64,000 nt of DNA from Motacilla alba alba (Eukaryota > Chordata > Aves > Passeriformes > Motacillidae): positions 51,397,666-51,461,665 of the forward strand of contig NC_052018.1 in NCBI RefSeq assembly GCF_015832195.1. The letters are read 5' to 3'. Positions 28,064 to 39,987 of this stretch are shown here, piece by piece. How positions within the stretch are numbered: the first letter of the stretch is position 1; every line of letters starts with the position of its first letter. Below the pieces are notes generated by a model. It was not told the DNA's origin, searched no databases, and worked only from the letters and a program-made list of their open reading frames with translations. Made by a program: the position numbers and the translations under genes.

Positions 28064-28570
28064 CTGTAAAAAATAATTTATTAATCTTCAAGCTAGAGTG
28101 TTAAATGGTTAACATCTAATACCGCTGGGATAATGATTGATTGAATAATTGGTGGTTTCTAGCTGACACAAGATACCAATTAAATGTGTAGCACAAAATT
28201 AATTTTCATCAGTTTCCGCATGCTCACAAAATGAAACCACAAATTTTCTTAAATTTGAAGAGAGAACAAAGATCACTCAAAACTTGTTTCACTTTTCAGC
28301 TTGTAATAACTGCTAACAAGTGTTCCTAAAGTTTAGCCTTCTGAGTTTAGCCTTCTAAATTTTCATAACTAGTGTAACCAGTGCTCTCTTTGCACTTCTA
28401 ATTCAGGTAATGCCAATTAAGTTTCATTGTAATTTTACTGGATTAGTATTATGGTTATAAATTCCTAACTAAATCATACTTTAAAAACCAAAATGGCAAT
28501 GCATTCCAAGCTTTTTTTTTTTGGATGCACATTGATCTTATTTATATACAAATTTGTCTTGCCATGTTAC

Positions 28571-28621
28571 CTTTATCTTTTGTGGCAGATGGAGATTTCA
28601 ATTCTTTATCTTTTCCAGGAT
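28571..28621 (-). CDS. TRDN: TRDN 51-base module exon 1 of 5 (PGKDKELKSPSATKDK)
   Basis: The acceptor is AATTCTTTTACAG and the donor is GATAAAG then GTAACA. Sixteen whole codons read P-G-K-D-K-E-L-K-S-P-S-A-T-K-D-K between the split codons. It is the first, in transcription order, of five exons of identical length sharing the pattern K-x-K-[E/D/N]-x-K-x-[P/S]-x-x-x-x-[K/R]-[E/D]-K. The next copy starts 507 bases downstream. Confidence 0.87.
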
Positions 28622-30343
28622 CTGTAAAAGAATTAGTTACACCAATAAAGTGACAGTCAGAAACCACAACTGAGTGAAGCAATGAGATTTAAGCAGAGGA
28701 GAGAATGAAGCATACAGATTGTGCAAGAGACTAAAACTATACACTGGAAGACATAGTGAGAATTGAGTTATTGGAAGATTTGTACAAAACGAACCAGGTA
28801 TCATTCAGAAAGTTCAGTACACAAAATGTGCTTTGATGATTAACTATTGCAGATTTAATTATAAAATTTTTAAACTTCAGCTTAGTATGAGACAAGGACA
28901 GTTTTTCACTGTTTTTAACCAGAAAAGTCAAAACTGATGCTTTGCCAGAATTGTCTCATTGGAGCTGTCTGTGGCCTACTTTCCTCATCTGGGATTGCCC
29001 GTTCTTGCTGAGCAAGGCCAACAGTCTTCTTCTTATAAAAAGATCAGAGACTTTTGGCTTCCTGCATTTTAAGTAATTTAACTACCCAACTGCTGGTTAA
29101 ACAGTTTTATACATGTCATCTGAAAAATGCTGATAGGTGGTTTCTGGGAAAACTAAAAAATACTAAGTTCTCCGTCACATATGAAGCAAAAATTCCTTCT
29201 GTTGAAACACTCAGCAGCGATTCAGTGCCAGAAGATATTAAACAAAACTGTTAGAAGACCCTCTTGGTTTCTACATATAGGATAAGAAGTCAAGACTCCT
29301 GATGAAGAGGAGTTTGTGTTGAGGAGCTGGAGGTTGTACTTAGCAGATAGATATGAAAATTGTATAAGCTACAGTAGGTTATATTTAGTGGTAATTTTTT
29401 ACTGCCTTAATGACTCACAGTTCACAAATTGTCTCTTTTTATTATAAAAGCATAGACTGTGTTCAATAGCAATTTATCATGACATCAGTAAAGCTTCTTG
29501 TTCATGGCTTAGTATTTGTCTCTGACTAAGACAAACTGAGGTGCTGGGGAATCTGAATTGAAGGAATCCATAAATAATAACTTTTTATTTATGGTAGAAA
29601 TAGCCATCAAATGGAAAAACCTAATTTGCTGTTGACATTGAAAGACCTCTTCTGTTGGGACTGATGTCAAGAGATAAATTTTTCATTATTTTTCTCCTTC
29701 TACATTGTGTTTCTGAAAAGGCAATAATAGATACTTCCATACAATATAATTTTTAAAGGACAAGACTTGGGAAAGAAATCTGTTGAACAAGGTCAAAAAT
29801 GCAATTTTTTGGAAATAGCTGTCTCTTCTATTCCTCATTACACCTCAGACATCTGCTTCAGAACCTACTCCTGCTCTCCTGCTTTTGTGCTCACCAATTT
29901 ATTATTCAGTCCCTTGTTTTCAGAATGAGAAAATACACAATTTATTGCAGATATCTGTAGGCATATTTGGTGGACATATTCACATGTATTAATAGTCCTA
30001 ATAAAAAAATAGTTCAAATTTTTACACATTAGGTTAATCACAGAAGACACTGCAAAGAGAAATAAAATTCAGCGGGAAGACTGAAAAACATTTTCTGTTG
30101 TGCTTGTGCATAATAAAAATTTCCCATGAGGTTTAATGTTCAGTGCAATAGTGTCTACAAACAAAAGAAGACAGCTGAAGACAGAGCTCCAGCCAAAATA
30201 AGTAATTTAAAGCATGACATAAAGCCTTTACTTTCAGAAGCCCATCAATAAGAAATTAAAGCTGTTGTACACCTCCATTATTAAGAGCAGTTACCCAAAC
30301 TCTTGTGGAAGATGTTACTTCAATAAGTAAAACTATAGCTTAC

Positions 30344-30367
30344 TTCCTTGTTTCATCTTTGGTTTAT
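30344..30367 (-). CDS. TRDN: TRDN micro-exon, 24 bases (KPKMKQG)
   Basis: A long pyrimidine tract (CCTTTCCCTACTCTTCCTCCAG) precedes 24 bases, which end at the strong donor GGAA then GTAAGC. Two bases, seven codons K-P-K-M-K-Q-G, and one a, which makes AAT (Asn) with the next exon. It has the same phase as the rest. At 24 bases it is a true micro-exon; the unusually strong acceptor fits the need for extra splicing signals around such short exons. Confidence 0.78.
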
Positions 30368-31621
30368 CTGGAGGAAGAGTAGGGAAAGGGAAACAAAAGC
30401 ACAAAGAGAAAAGAAAAAGGAAATGTTAGAATACATGTTCACATGGGAAATTTTAAAAAATATCATCAACTAATGACAATGTATTTAAATGCATGTTGAC
30501 CCTAAGTGCTTTACTATATTTTGAACCTCCACTGTTTCTTGACAGAGTATGTGAATGAAGTTCATGGTTCCACCTATTGCCTTTCATACACACACAAAGA
30601 ACATGAAACCTCCTAGTCTGATATGATCTTTTTGAACTGATAACAAGTCTCCTTTCTTAGTACTATTAGATACCACTATAAAAATACTTTTTTTATCATC
30701 ACTTTTAAATATTAATTCTCAGTAACAGGCATTTACTTCCTGGAAACCATCTGATATTTGCTCATGACCTTTTTCAAACAAATGGGTCAAAGAGTTAAAC
30801 TGAACTTGCTCACCCTTCTTTCTCATCTTCTAACAGTTAAAAATATTACCTGTAGTTTGGCTTTACAACTAATAAAAGACCATTGAACTGAGATGTTGCT
30901 GCAGTCTTTCAGCCCATTTCCAGATGTGCGGGTTTGAGGTCAAAGCTGCAATAATCACCAAAACCTTTGTTTGAAACAATGAAGTTATGTCCTGATTCCT
31001 AAGCACATCTAGCCTACAACACTCCAGATTTTTCTGCAAGTCTTCTTATGCTGTTTTTCGTAGATTGCAAGTCCCAGTTTTGACCAGGACTGAACCCCTC
31101 CACTTTCTGAAGTGCATTCTGATGCAAATTCTTTGAAAAATATAAGTGCATGGTAATATTTAAAAAGCATCCAGAAAGGGTTTTTTTGGCTTGTTTGTCT
31201 TTGGGTGAACAATGTACTGGCAGCAGCTCCATACATATAGGGTGCAGAAATGAGAGGCAGAGGGAATTGCTGTGTTAGAATGTTTGTGCTCACTTCTGTG
31301 CATCAGCAGAACTGAGCCACTGCCAGCACTGGGAAGTAGCTGCAGAAATAGTTGTGACAGACATTGCACATTGCTCTTATTCCTTTGACTTGGAGAGACT
31401 AGATAGTGCTGGCATGGGGAGACAGTGCTGCTGCTGCTGCTGACTGCTGTCATGGGAAAGAGTTTGCCCCCCCTCCCCCTTTTGGGTTGGGTATCATAAC
31501 TTGTGGTTTAGAAAACCCCACTCCATGCCAGCCATCTGAAACTATACTTTGTACTGCTCAGTCTGTGCTCTTTATGGCACAGTTAAAATGTTTGGCAGAT
31601 AAAATCCCAGCTAATGGTGGG

Positions 31622-31659
31622 ATTGTAGAAAGGATAGACCATTGTAGAAAGGATAAACC
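31622..31659 (+). repeat. 19-base tandem duplication
   Basis: ATTGTAGAAAGGATAGACC is followed directly by ATTGTAGAAAGGATAAACC, one difference. Intronic. Confidence 0.92.
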
Positions 31660-32994
31660 TTACAGCAACCACACACCTCATTGCTGCATGAGACAGACAA
31701 AAAGAGAGGAAGCAGTGTAGATGTCTGGAGAAGCACTTGTGTGGCAATGGAAAATAACGTGAAGATACCCAGCCTAACAATGCCTGAAATCTAGGCCAAG
31801 GCCCACCTAATTATAACATTTTCCATGACAACTACCAAGCAGCTCACAGCTGCTGCAGGGTGTCTGTGCTGGCTTGAGTAATTCTGGGTAAAGCTGAAGC
31901 TGAGAAACCGAAGAAAATGAAGGGATAATAGTTCGACTGACCAAAGCTACACCAGTAAACATGTCTTACATCTTATACTAAGGGTTACTGGCAAGTTCAT
32001 CATCAGGACTCTAGCTGCCAATTTGAGCATGAGTAAGTATAAAAATCACCTCAATCACATAAAGGAAGCCTGAGCTGATAAGCTTTGGGGATTTAGAAAC
32101 CTTTTTTATTGCTTTGCTTCTTACCATACTAACCTAATAAAGAATGGATTGCATTTAGCAAGTGTACGAGAAGAAAGTATGTGGGATATAATGCTGTAGG
32201 TAATAATAATAACAATAATAATAAATAATATAAATGTATGTAATAGGAAAAGACACATCTTTAGATGGGTTAAGGTATCAATCCTTCTCTTTTTGCGTTC
32301 ACTCAGTGGCTTGAGTTTTGTTTTGCCTTGGTGTAGACCATTCCTTGGTATTCCTGCTGTCATTGGCTTGGGACACTGGATACAGACTTTGTGTCCCTCT
32401 GAACTATGTGCCATCCACACCTGGTTCTTGCAGCTTTTCTTCTGGTGCTCCCACTCAGGCATTCCCACTCATGCCTTATTCATACCAATCCTAAGAATGT
32501 TGTGAAAAATTTCTACAAGGTCGGGTCTCAAAAGTTTTTGAGATTCTCTGCAGTGGACCTTTGTGACTCTTCATGGGACCGATATTTCATCTGGGACAAG
32601 AAGGGCAGCTCAGCTGACTTTGGAGAGCCTCTTCACTTCATTGGAAGTTACTCTCTCAGACAGAGTAGCAAAGGCTGATCCCTGTCCAGGCTGCAGGGAC
32701 AGGAAGCCTCTTGCAAGATCAGTGAGACTCTAAGTCCTAGCATGGAACCTTTCATCTGAAGTGGGCAGCCATCTACCCGAAGCTTTTTGTTGGGGTAGCA
32801 GTTTTGTGGGACAAAGCCAGTTTTATAATGGAAATTCCCTGTTGCTATGACAAATGCAGCAGAACTCTGAAAAAACACTGGTGAACCAATGGATTTAAAG
32901 GTTGCTGTCATCCAGCTCTGAATCTGAGATTACTGTTTCTGTGCCATTGTGTTTTAAGAGAGATAACGCCAACAATGTTTTGTTTTCTTTTTAC

Positions 32995-33042
32995 CTTGCA
33001 CTGCTGCCTTTGTTGCTTTTCCTTCTTTTTTCTCAAGTCCTG
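32995..33042 (-). CDS. TRDN: TRDN exon, 48 bases (GLEKKEGKATKAAVQ), NAGNAG acceptor
   Basis: The acceptor is TCTTTTATTTGCAG followed by CAG, so a 48-base or a 45-base form can arise, both in frame. The donor is GTGCAAG then GTAAAA. The reading is G-L-E-K-K-E-G-K-A-T-K-A-A-V-Q after a split Ala codon. It resembles the 51-base sister exons in spacing of charged residues but is one codon shorter and more alanine-rich. Confidence 0.84.
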
Positions 33043-33281
33043 CTGCAAATAAAAGATACAGTTTAAGTGAGATTTCTAGTCAGAGGTGTTGCTACATCAG
33101 ACAAAGATTTTCTTAAGTGCTTACACATTATTTTGAGTCAAATGATTTCAAAGATTTCAATCATAAGATTCCCCCCAAAGATATGAATACATAGTAGGTC
33201 TTTTTTATCTGTCTGAAAGAAGAGTGATTTATTTTTTTATTTTCTTTCTGAAAATAAATAGTAGCTCTGATCAAGCAGAAG

Positions 33282-33338
33282 GTGGGGCTGCCCAGTGCAG
33301 GGGCTTCGAACTAGATGGTCTTTAAGGTCCCTTCCAAG
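33282..33338 (+). mobile_element. CR1 terminal scrap, plus
   Basis: About 57 bases of CR1 3' end (GGGGCTTCGAACTAGATGGTCTTTAAGGTCCCTTCCAA), without the terminal repeats. It lies in the intron upstream of the 48-base exon. Confidence 0.7.
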
Positions 33339-35461
33339 ATGTCAGGCAAAACAGGGGCTAAACTGCAGCACATATTTTGTAACGGAGAAGAGATCAAAGC
33401 AAGCAGATCTTAACCTTGCCCAGCCATTTGAGAGTTCCCCAAGCAAGCAAGGTTTTCTGTTTGCACCAGCAGAAACTTCCACTCTGCCCCCCTGAAACAG
33501 CAAAACATTGCCCCATATTCTCAGCTTTAAGCACGTGGTTAGGCTCAGTGAAGGGAGCAGGCCACAGATGGACTGGATGTTAAAGCATCTAACTTGATCC
33601 TTCTGAATACTGACATTTCTGTGGGCAAGCAAGAAGTGTGAACCAGACCACTTGTGCAGCAGGGCTGCTTAACCTTTACTGACACCAGGGGAAGCAGCTG
33701 TAACAGCCCAGGTCATGATGCTTGGACATATCCTTATTTTTATCCTTAATTGCTTATTCACAAGCTTGGCAAGCACAGTTTGTAAATTCATTTGTACATC
33801 ATGGGAGACTAGGGTCCTAAGGGGGACCTAGGGGACTAAGGATGAAATGATCTAAGAAGAGGTGGTGCAAGAAAGGGTACCATTAGACTTTGTTCACAGA
33901 CATATGGGTATCTTTTATAGTTTCTGACAATTTACACTGCAGGTTTGGTCATGTACAAGATTATATCTTTAGGACAACCTATGTATTTCTCATTTCATTG
34001 AATTATTTGGGATTAAATATTGTAAATCTATAAATATACATGTTTAGCTGTAAATGACTGACCCTTCCAACACTTCACTTCTGTGAAACCATGCTTATGT
34101 AGCCAAAATTTATAACTATTATGCTAAATAAAATCCCTGCTTAATTTAAAAGGCCATCATCTTACAGTGTTTGAGACAAAAAATATGGCATTAAGAAAAT
34201 AACTTTCACTGTTATTGTTTGAAAGTACTGTAAAGAACAAATAATCAGCATAAGTGGCAGGATGTAAAGTGGACAGTGAAAATTAAGTTGCATATGATAG
34301 GTATAAAAAATGTCTGCAGCTTCGTCATTAGAACATATAATGACCTCAGCTTGTTATTTCACCCTGTCATTTTATTAAACCAATCACAATTGAAAATTAA
34401 CAGTCTGGCTTTTAGAGACAAAATAAATTCTGAGGGTCATGTTCTGTTATCACTATTTATGCTGAGAAAGTGAGGGAATTAAAAGGACCTGTGAAGTGCC
34501 TGCATGTGTGCTCACTGCTTCCCTGCTGCCTGGACTGCAAGTCTGGCCCCAGGGGCACCACCAGGACATCCTTTCAAGAGCATTCTGGAACTGCTGGGCA
34601 TGATGACTCAAGCAGATCAGTTCATAAGCTATGGCCTGTCTGCAATTTCTGCTGGTGGGCAAAGGAATGATCTTCTGATCCCAGATTCTCTGAACCTGAG
34701 TGAGATTCAGTGAAAAGTCAGGTATCGATAGATGAACTGTTTCATCTCGAGTGGGATGAACCCACTCACAGGCATCAATTACTCCCTTGTGATGTGAGCA
34801 AGTTTTTGTGAGCAAGCTCCATGTAAACAGTGCAATATTGCACCTCTGCACCTCAGTTACCTCAGGGAACTCATTTTATTGAAGATAATCTTCAATTTTC
34901 CTGAAAATAAAATCTAGGTTGAAAATATGTCTGACTCAATCCTCAAAGAAAAAAAAAAGGAGTATTCCATTTCTATCCAAGTACCTAATTTTTTATTGGT
35001 GTTCATGGACACAGAGAAAGCCAAAAAGAACCAAAGACCCTTAATATTTATTGTAGACCTCTGATTTTATCATCCATATTACCTGGGCCTAGGTAGTACT
35101 ACTTATACTAACCATGAGCTAGACTCTGACAAGCCAAGATGAATCTGAGCACTGAGCCCTGCCACTGAGCAAATCAATATCATGGTGCTTCTAAAATGCT
35201 TACTGAAATGGTCAACATTTTGAAGAATAACCCTATTTGAATATGGAAAGAAACATATGAAAAGGGGCACCAGAAACCTGTCCCTTACTAGTTTCAAAAT
35301 ATATTTTTTGCATTAAAACTGCAAAAGCAACTATGACAAGAGTTAAATGAGCTACTGAGAACTATTGTCTTCTCCAAAAATTTTTTATCCTTTTTAGCTG
35401 AAATGAAAGCAGTTTTGCTTTTTAAAATTTCTGTAATTTTTTTCATCTGTGCACATCACAT

Positions 35462-35499
35462 AAATACTTTTATTCCATTTTAATAGAATAAAAGTATTT
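35462..35499. repeat. Perfect 14-base inverted repeat, 10-base loop
   Basis: AAATACTTTTATTC (35,462-35,475) pairs with GAATAAAAGTATTT (35,486-35,499). On the minus strand the left arm contains AATAAAA, a possible poly-A signal about 380 bases beyond the stop of the 35,851-36,153 frame. Confidence 0.9.
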
Positions 35500-35850
35500 T
35501 TTTCTGGATACTGAGCTGCAGGCTAGAAGAGCAATACAGCTTTCTGAGAAAATCAGGTGTTTAGTCATCAAATGTATGTAGTGGTGGTAGACCACGAGTG
35601 TGGTTATCATGAAGGAACCATCTATCCTTGAGAAACATCGAGGCTGCTATAACAACCACTTATAGATATATTAACAGTATTCTGGCTAGCAGGGCATTCA
35701 GTAATGCAACACCACTTCCATGACTGACTGAGTGCTTGTAAAGAAGAACTTGCTGAGACAGAACAGAGTTCCAGTAACTTTTTGGAACTGCCAAATAATA
35801 TCATCTAGACATGGCAGAGCAGTATCTGGGAGGACAAACAGGACATTCTG

Positions 35851-36153
35851 TTATTCCCTTTGCTTTTTCAGAAGAGAGGCATGAGCAACTTTGGTGATGC
35901 TGAGAGGTCTTTTATCATCAAGGTAATAGTTGCCACTTCGAAAGTCTCCATAAACAGGAAGCCCATCCATGTAGAGTCCGTGTTTGGAATAAGATTCAGA
36001 ATGCCTGGTTGTCTCTGTTCCCATCAGAACAGAGACAAGTTTTCTGAGTAGGTCAAGAAGTAGGTCATCCCTTCCACTGGGCATTTTCAAAGTTCTTGCC
36101 GCTTCTGAATGGCAGCCTGAAAGATCTCTTTGTGAAAAATGATCCTGCTCCAG
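35851..36153 (-). CDS. Unidentified 100-codon open frame in a TRDN intron; possible alternative last exon
   Basis: I do not recognise this protein. Between a TAG at 36,154-36,156 and a TAA at 35,851-35,853 the minus strand is open for 100 codons. The reading looks protein-like: an amphipathic stretch (DDLLLDLLRKLVSVL), then a Tyr/Gly/Asp-rich stretch (VYGDFRSGNYYLDDKRP), then a basic end (LLKKQRE). An AG after ATCTTTC (exon part ending at 36,113) and another twelve bases further would both join the TRDN series in phase. Reading through would then end the protein here with a non-KEKE tail, as shorter triadin isoforms do by using intronic last exons. An AATAAA lies on the minus strand near 35,470. 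Alternatives are a decayed retrocopy or chance. A 12-base perfect inverted repeat (36,009-36,020 and 36,027-36,038) lies inside the frame. Confidence 0.3.
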   Translation of the reverse strand: MEQDHFSQRDLSGCHSEAARTLKMPSGRDDLLLDLLRKLVSVLMGTETTRHSESYSKHGLYMDGLPVYGDFRSGNYYLDDKRPLSITKVAHASLLKKQRE

Positions 36154-38618
36154 CTATTCCCTATTTGAAAAACTGATCTTTTAGCCATATGACTTAGGTA
36201 ATATGAATGTTGTAATGTATTATAATTTTCTTCTCTATAGAATGGCAGGCATTAAAAATAATAAAGAAGAAATACAACTCCCCATCCCAAACCAAACCCA
36301 TGAAAATTCCTGCATGAAACAATACAAAATAAAATGAAGGTAAGATCATGAATTCATCAGGGATGCATATTTTCAGTAAAATATAGTTTCAAAAAATAGA
36401 TTAAATAAATGGAGTAATACTCCCACATATATTTTGTCATTTCTCAGCAAAATTCTTGACAACATGGCATAATGTAGATCAAATGGGCAATTTACTTTAT
36501 AATTGTTTCTCTGATTCCATCATAAGATCTTAGGAAACAAATAAGAGACAATTCAGCAGATATTGTTTTATGCTGAAAGTGGCCAGGAGAGCAATTCATC
36601 AGTCAAATATTTGTGCAGTTTCAATAGTTGTAGGCTACAATCAAATTTGTCAGAATATTTTCATCCCAAAAGAGACAGGTTGCATAACTAGCATCCACAT
36701 CAAATATGCATTCTAAAATGTCACTGATTTTAAAGCTATTTTGAGATATTTGCTCAGTGTGATGGAAGACTGAAAGAAATCATTCCCACTGGAAACAAAA
36801 AACATTTCACTCACTGAACCCGAAGGTCTGAGGCTCCTCACTGTGACATCATAAACATCAAGAAATCATTAACATTAGAAGTGTATATTATGGTTTAGAA
36901 ATTGTTCTGCTATATGGAGAAATGAAAAAAATTCATGCTGTAGTGGCTTGTGAGAAAATGGAGCAAGAAAGCTCCATGTGAATTTGATAGTTAATAAGAA
37001 GTACAGGCTGGTGAGAAGGGCCCAGACCTCCTTCTATGCCAGCAGATTAATTTTGTTTAATTACCAAAGAAGAGAATTTCATCAAAAGCCTTGCTTTTTT
37101 CAGAACAGAATTGTTTGCCTTCCATGAATATGCTTAAAAAAATTTACATTTGCCAACACCTACTGAATATTGAAAATCACATTGTGTCCAGAGAGCTGCT
37201 AAGTCTCTAAGGACTAACAGCAGAAAACTGGGAAACAATCAAATAAATAGCAACAATGTAGGACAAAGAAATATGGGTTTGATAGCTATGACTTTCTTCA
37301 GACTTAAAGAAAGGTTAAACATTAATAAATGACTACTATTAAACACTACTAGAATTTGTCTGCATCCCAAATGAATATAGAAGAAAATAACAGCATTTCT
37401 TTGTGATTCTTACTAAGTGGCAAAAGTTACAGCTGTAACATTTGCATATAAATATGATTTTCCCCCTGGAGTACAGGCTATGTTTGAGTTTCAAAATCAG
37501 CAACATAAAGTTAAATTTAGATGACTTGCTAACAAGAAACTTTTAAGAAATCAACAATTTCCCCAGAGCTAAAATCAGCTCATTTTTATTTAATGAAGAA
37601 TAAAACAAAGTTGTCATTACTTAGACACTGGGGAACAATTTCAGGTTCAACATTAGGTTGATCCTACGGTAAAACTAAGATGGCCGAGGCCAACACTGTC
37701 AGTTGTGAGACTGTTCTTTTGACAACAGAAATAACAGAATTATTCCTATATTATATAATGGAAATCCACTGTTTCTACTTATCCTTAATTAACTGAACTT
37801 CCTAAAACTTTTTTTTTCCCCCTGTTTGTCTGAAAGGTGATACTTATAAAAGTATGGTGGTCATTGACACGAATAAACATGGACTAAGAGTAAAGGGCAG
37901 TTTGCAACCTGACATTCCACTTTCTGTTTTTGTTGAAGTTACAACTGAAATCTGTAATGTTCTTGAGGGCAATTTGGAGCTAGTAACTTACACTGTACGT
38001 ACCTAAAAATCAGACACTGATATGAAACAATTAAATATTTGCTATATTTGCTCAGCTTGAATTTATGTCCTTGATGTTTCTCACCAGTCCAAGTTCCCTG
38101 TGCCTTGTGGAAAGGAGGAACCTTTGGAGCAAGCATTGATGCTCTCACACCTCCTACCTCCTGCCATCAACAGTTCATATATGAAAGGCAGGCAAAACCT
38201 GTTACACCAAACCTCCCTGCAAAACTCCCTAGACTCCTTAAAGAAAACAACTGTTCAGTCAACTGGGTTTGTCCTGCAGTTAGAATGGCAAAAAGAGAAA
38301 TATTACTTTGTGTCATATCTCTGTAGAAGATTAGTTACTTCTCGTTTCTGCCTGTCACAAAAGCCTTATGGCTTGAGTTAGGGTTAGAAACTGAATTTCA
38401 GATTGTTGGAGAACCACAGTTAGTCCTTGAAAAAATTGAGGAAACCATGCCTGCTTTGAGATGCTACAAGGAAGACACCATTATAATTTAAAAGGCTGCT
38501 TGTTTCAAATAAATCATACTGTTAAAAGTTTGTTTTCACAAGGAACTCTTTTTCATTACAGTCAAGTTAACTGCAGTATTCTTCCATTTCAATTTTCAAA
38601 ACCAATCAAATTACTCAC

Positions 38619-38645
38619 CTTTTGACTTAGAAGTTTCCACAGCTG
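38619..38645 (-). CDS. TRDN: TRDN micro-exon, 27 bases (AVETSKSK), NAGNAG acceptor
   Basis: The acceptor is TTTTATTTTACAG followed at once by CAG, a tandem NAGNAG site. The donor is the consensus AAAAG then GTGAGTAA. Using the first AG gives 27 bases: two split-codon bases, A-V-E-T-S-K-S-K, and one base. Using the second AG removes one residue and keeps frame. The long flanking introns (1.2 and 5.6 kb) and the strong splice sites argue for a real exon. Confidence 0.8.
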
Positions 38646-39849
38646 CTGTAAAATAAAACATTCACAGAAACAAATTGTATAAATGAATAAAGGAATTAAA
38701 ATTTATCCTAACACCTCTTCCCTTTGTCAATAGGCTACTTATCTATGCAGAGCAGGAGTTAATTTTTTATGTAGATAAAAGTTGACACACACATGTGTTG
38801 CTTGTTTAGATAGTCTCATGGCAGATGACTAATTAACCTGCAGATTAAAAACAGTGGAAAACAAGGCCAATAGATAAGTAATATATGGAGCTTCAATAGC
38901 GCTGCTATTTTCAAGTATGAGGATGAGACAAGGAGTAAAATAGGCTCCAGAATGAGCATATATTAAATATAGGTGGAAGATATGCAATAGAAATGGCTTT
39001 TTAACAATTTCAGCGATTTACAGAAGCTAGAATTTTTTTCATTTTTTTTTGTTGTTTTGTTTTGAGTTTATTGAAACTTCTAGAATTGATACAGAGGAGG
39101 ATCAAATTTCAAAAATCTTCCTTTATATAAGTTTTCTCAGTTTCATTTCTTTACTATTCTTCACAATTGCATTAACTAAATGCAAATTAATTGAACTACC
39201 TCATTTCTCTTTTTTTTTCATTATTCACACCTTCATTCTGAAGCACTGTGACAAGTTTTCATGTTATAGAAAAGGACAGATTCATTTTTCTACAAATTGA
39301 CTTTCCACTGTAGGTATTTCTTGCTCCACTTTGTATCTGAGAAAACAGAGTCATCTGATGAATGAGTCATCAAGCTTGGCTGTAAAAGGAGAAAATCTTT
39401 ATGTTCTCCCAAATTTGGATAAACTGGAGAAGTAAACTGGGTTCCACTTGGGAACAAGAGCACCTTGCTGCAACAATAAAATGCATGGGTGTTTGGCAAA
39501 AAGAAAAATTAAACAGCCTACTTTTTTTTCCTCCCCTCCACATTCTGAATCTTGTATTTTATGTTTGTTTCTCCATCCATTTACGGTAACTCTCTTTGAA
39601 AAGATAAACCTTTTAAAAGATTAAATAAAGAATTCTTGCCCTCTTGTTCTTCTCAACATTTAATTAGATCTCAGTTCCAGAACACCGAATGGTTGCTCCA
39701 CATCCATTCAATTGCTTAAGTAACTTAAATTAAAACAGAAAATTATATTCATGGCTTTATTTTTTTATCCCTCTACATAATCCTGTCTCAGCTGAAAATC
39801 AAATCAGATAAATGAGACTATAAAACTTACAGTCTTTTACAGGACTTAC

Positions 39850-39882
39850 CATGTACTTTTGCTTCTTTCTTTGTTGTTTTGC
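39850..39882 (-). CDS. TRDN: TRDN exon, 33 bases (KTTKKEAKVH)
   Basis: The acceptor is TTTTTCTCTTACAG and the donor is the near-perfect ATG then GTAAGTCC. Two bases (gc, Gly after g) are followed by K-T-T-K-K-E-A-K-V-H and one base. It has the same length and phase as its neighbour 105 bases upstream. Typical KEKE content. Confidence 0.85.
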
Positions 39883-39987
39883 CTGTAAGAGAAAAATTTT
39901 AAAAGTATCAAATATTAACTTCTGACAAGAATTAATTTAAAATATTAGGATCATTTAAAAGGAAGATAAAAAGGAGAGAATATTCAC

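Larger units (their letters stand above)
28622..32994. other. TRDN introns around the 24-base micro-exon
   Basis: Unique intronic sequence apart from the exon at 30,344-30,367. A short CTG run lies near 31,427-31,441, a 19-base tandem at 31,622, and an AAT-type low-complexity patch at about 32,200-32,235. No CR1 was seen. Confidence 0.55.
33339..38618. other. 5.6-kb TRDN intron holding the unidentified 100-codon frame
   Basis: Apart from the frame at 35,851-36,153 and the inverted repeat at 35,462, I see unique sequence. Patches around 33.5 and 34.5-34.8 kb are richer in G+C and give several overlapping short frames, none recognisable. Confidence 0.5.

Noticed and set aside
30814..30829. 16-base minus-strand segment (DEKE) after TATTTTTAACTGTTAG
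   Set aside because: Looks like a KEKE piece, but the length is not 3n and read-through hits TGA. At most a decayed exon.
34453..34851. 132-codon minus-strand frame
   Set aside because: Irregular Trp/Cys/His-rich translation, overlapping plus-strand frames, and no splice context.
36815..36840. 26-base minus-strand segment with a GTGAGTGA donor
   Set aside because: Not 3n and not lysine-rich.
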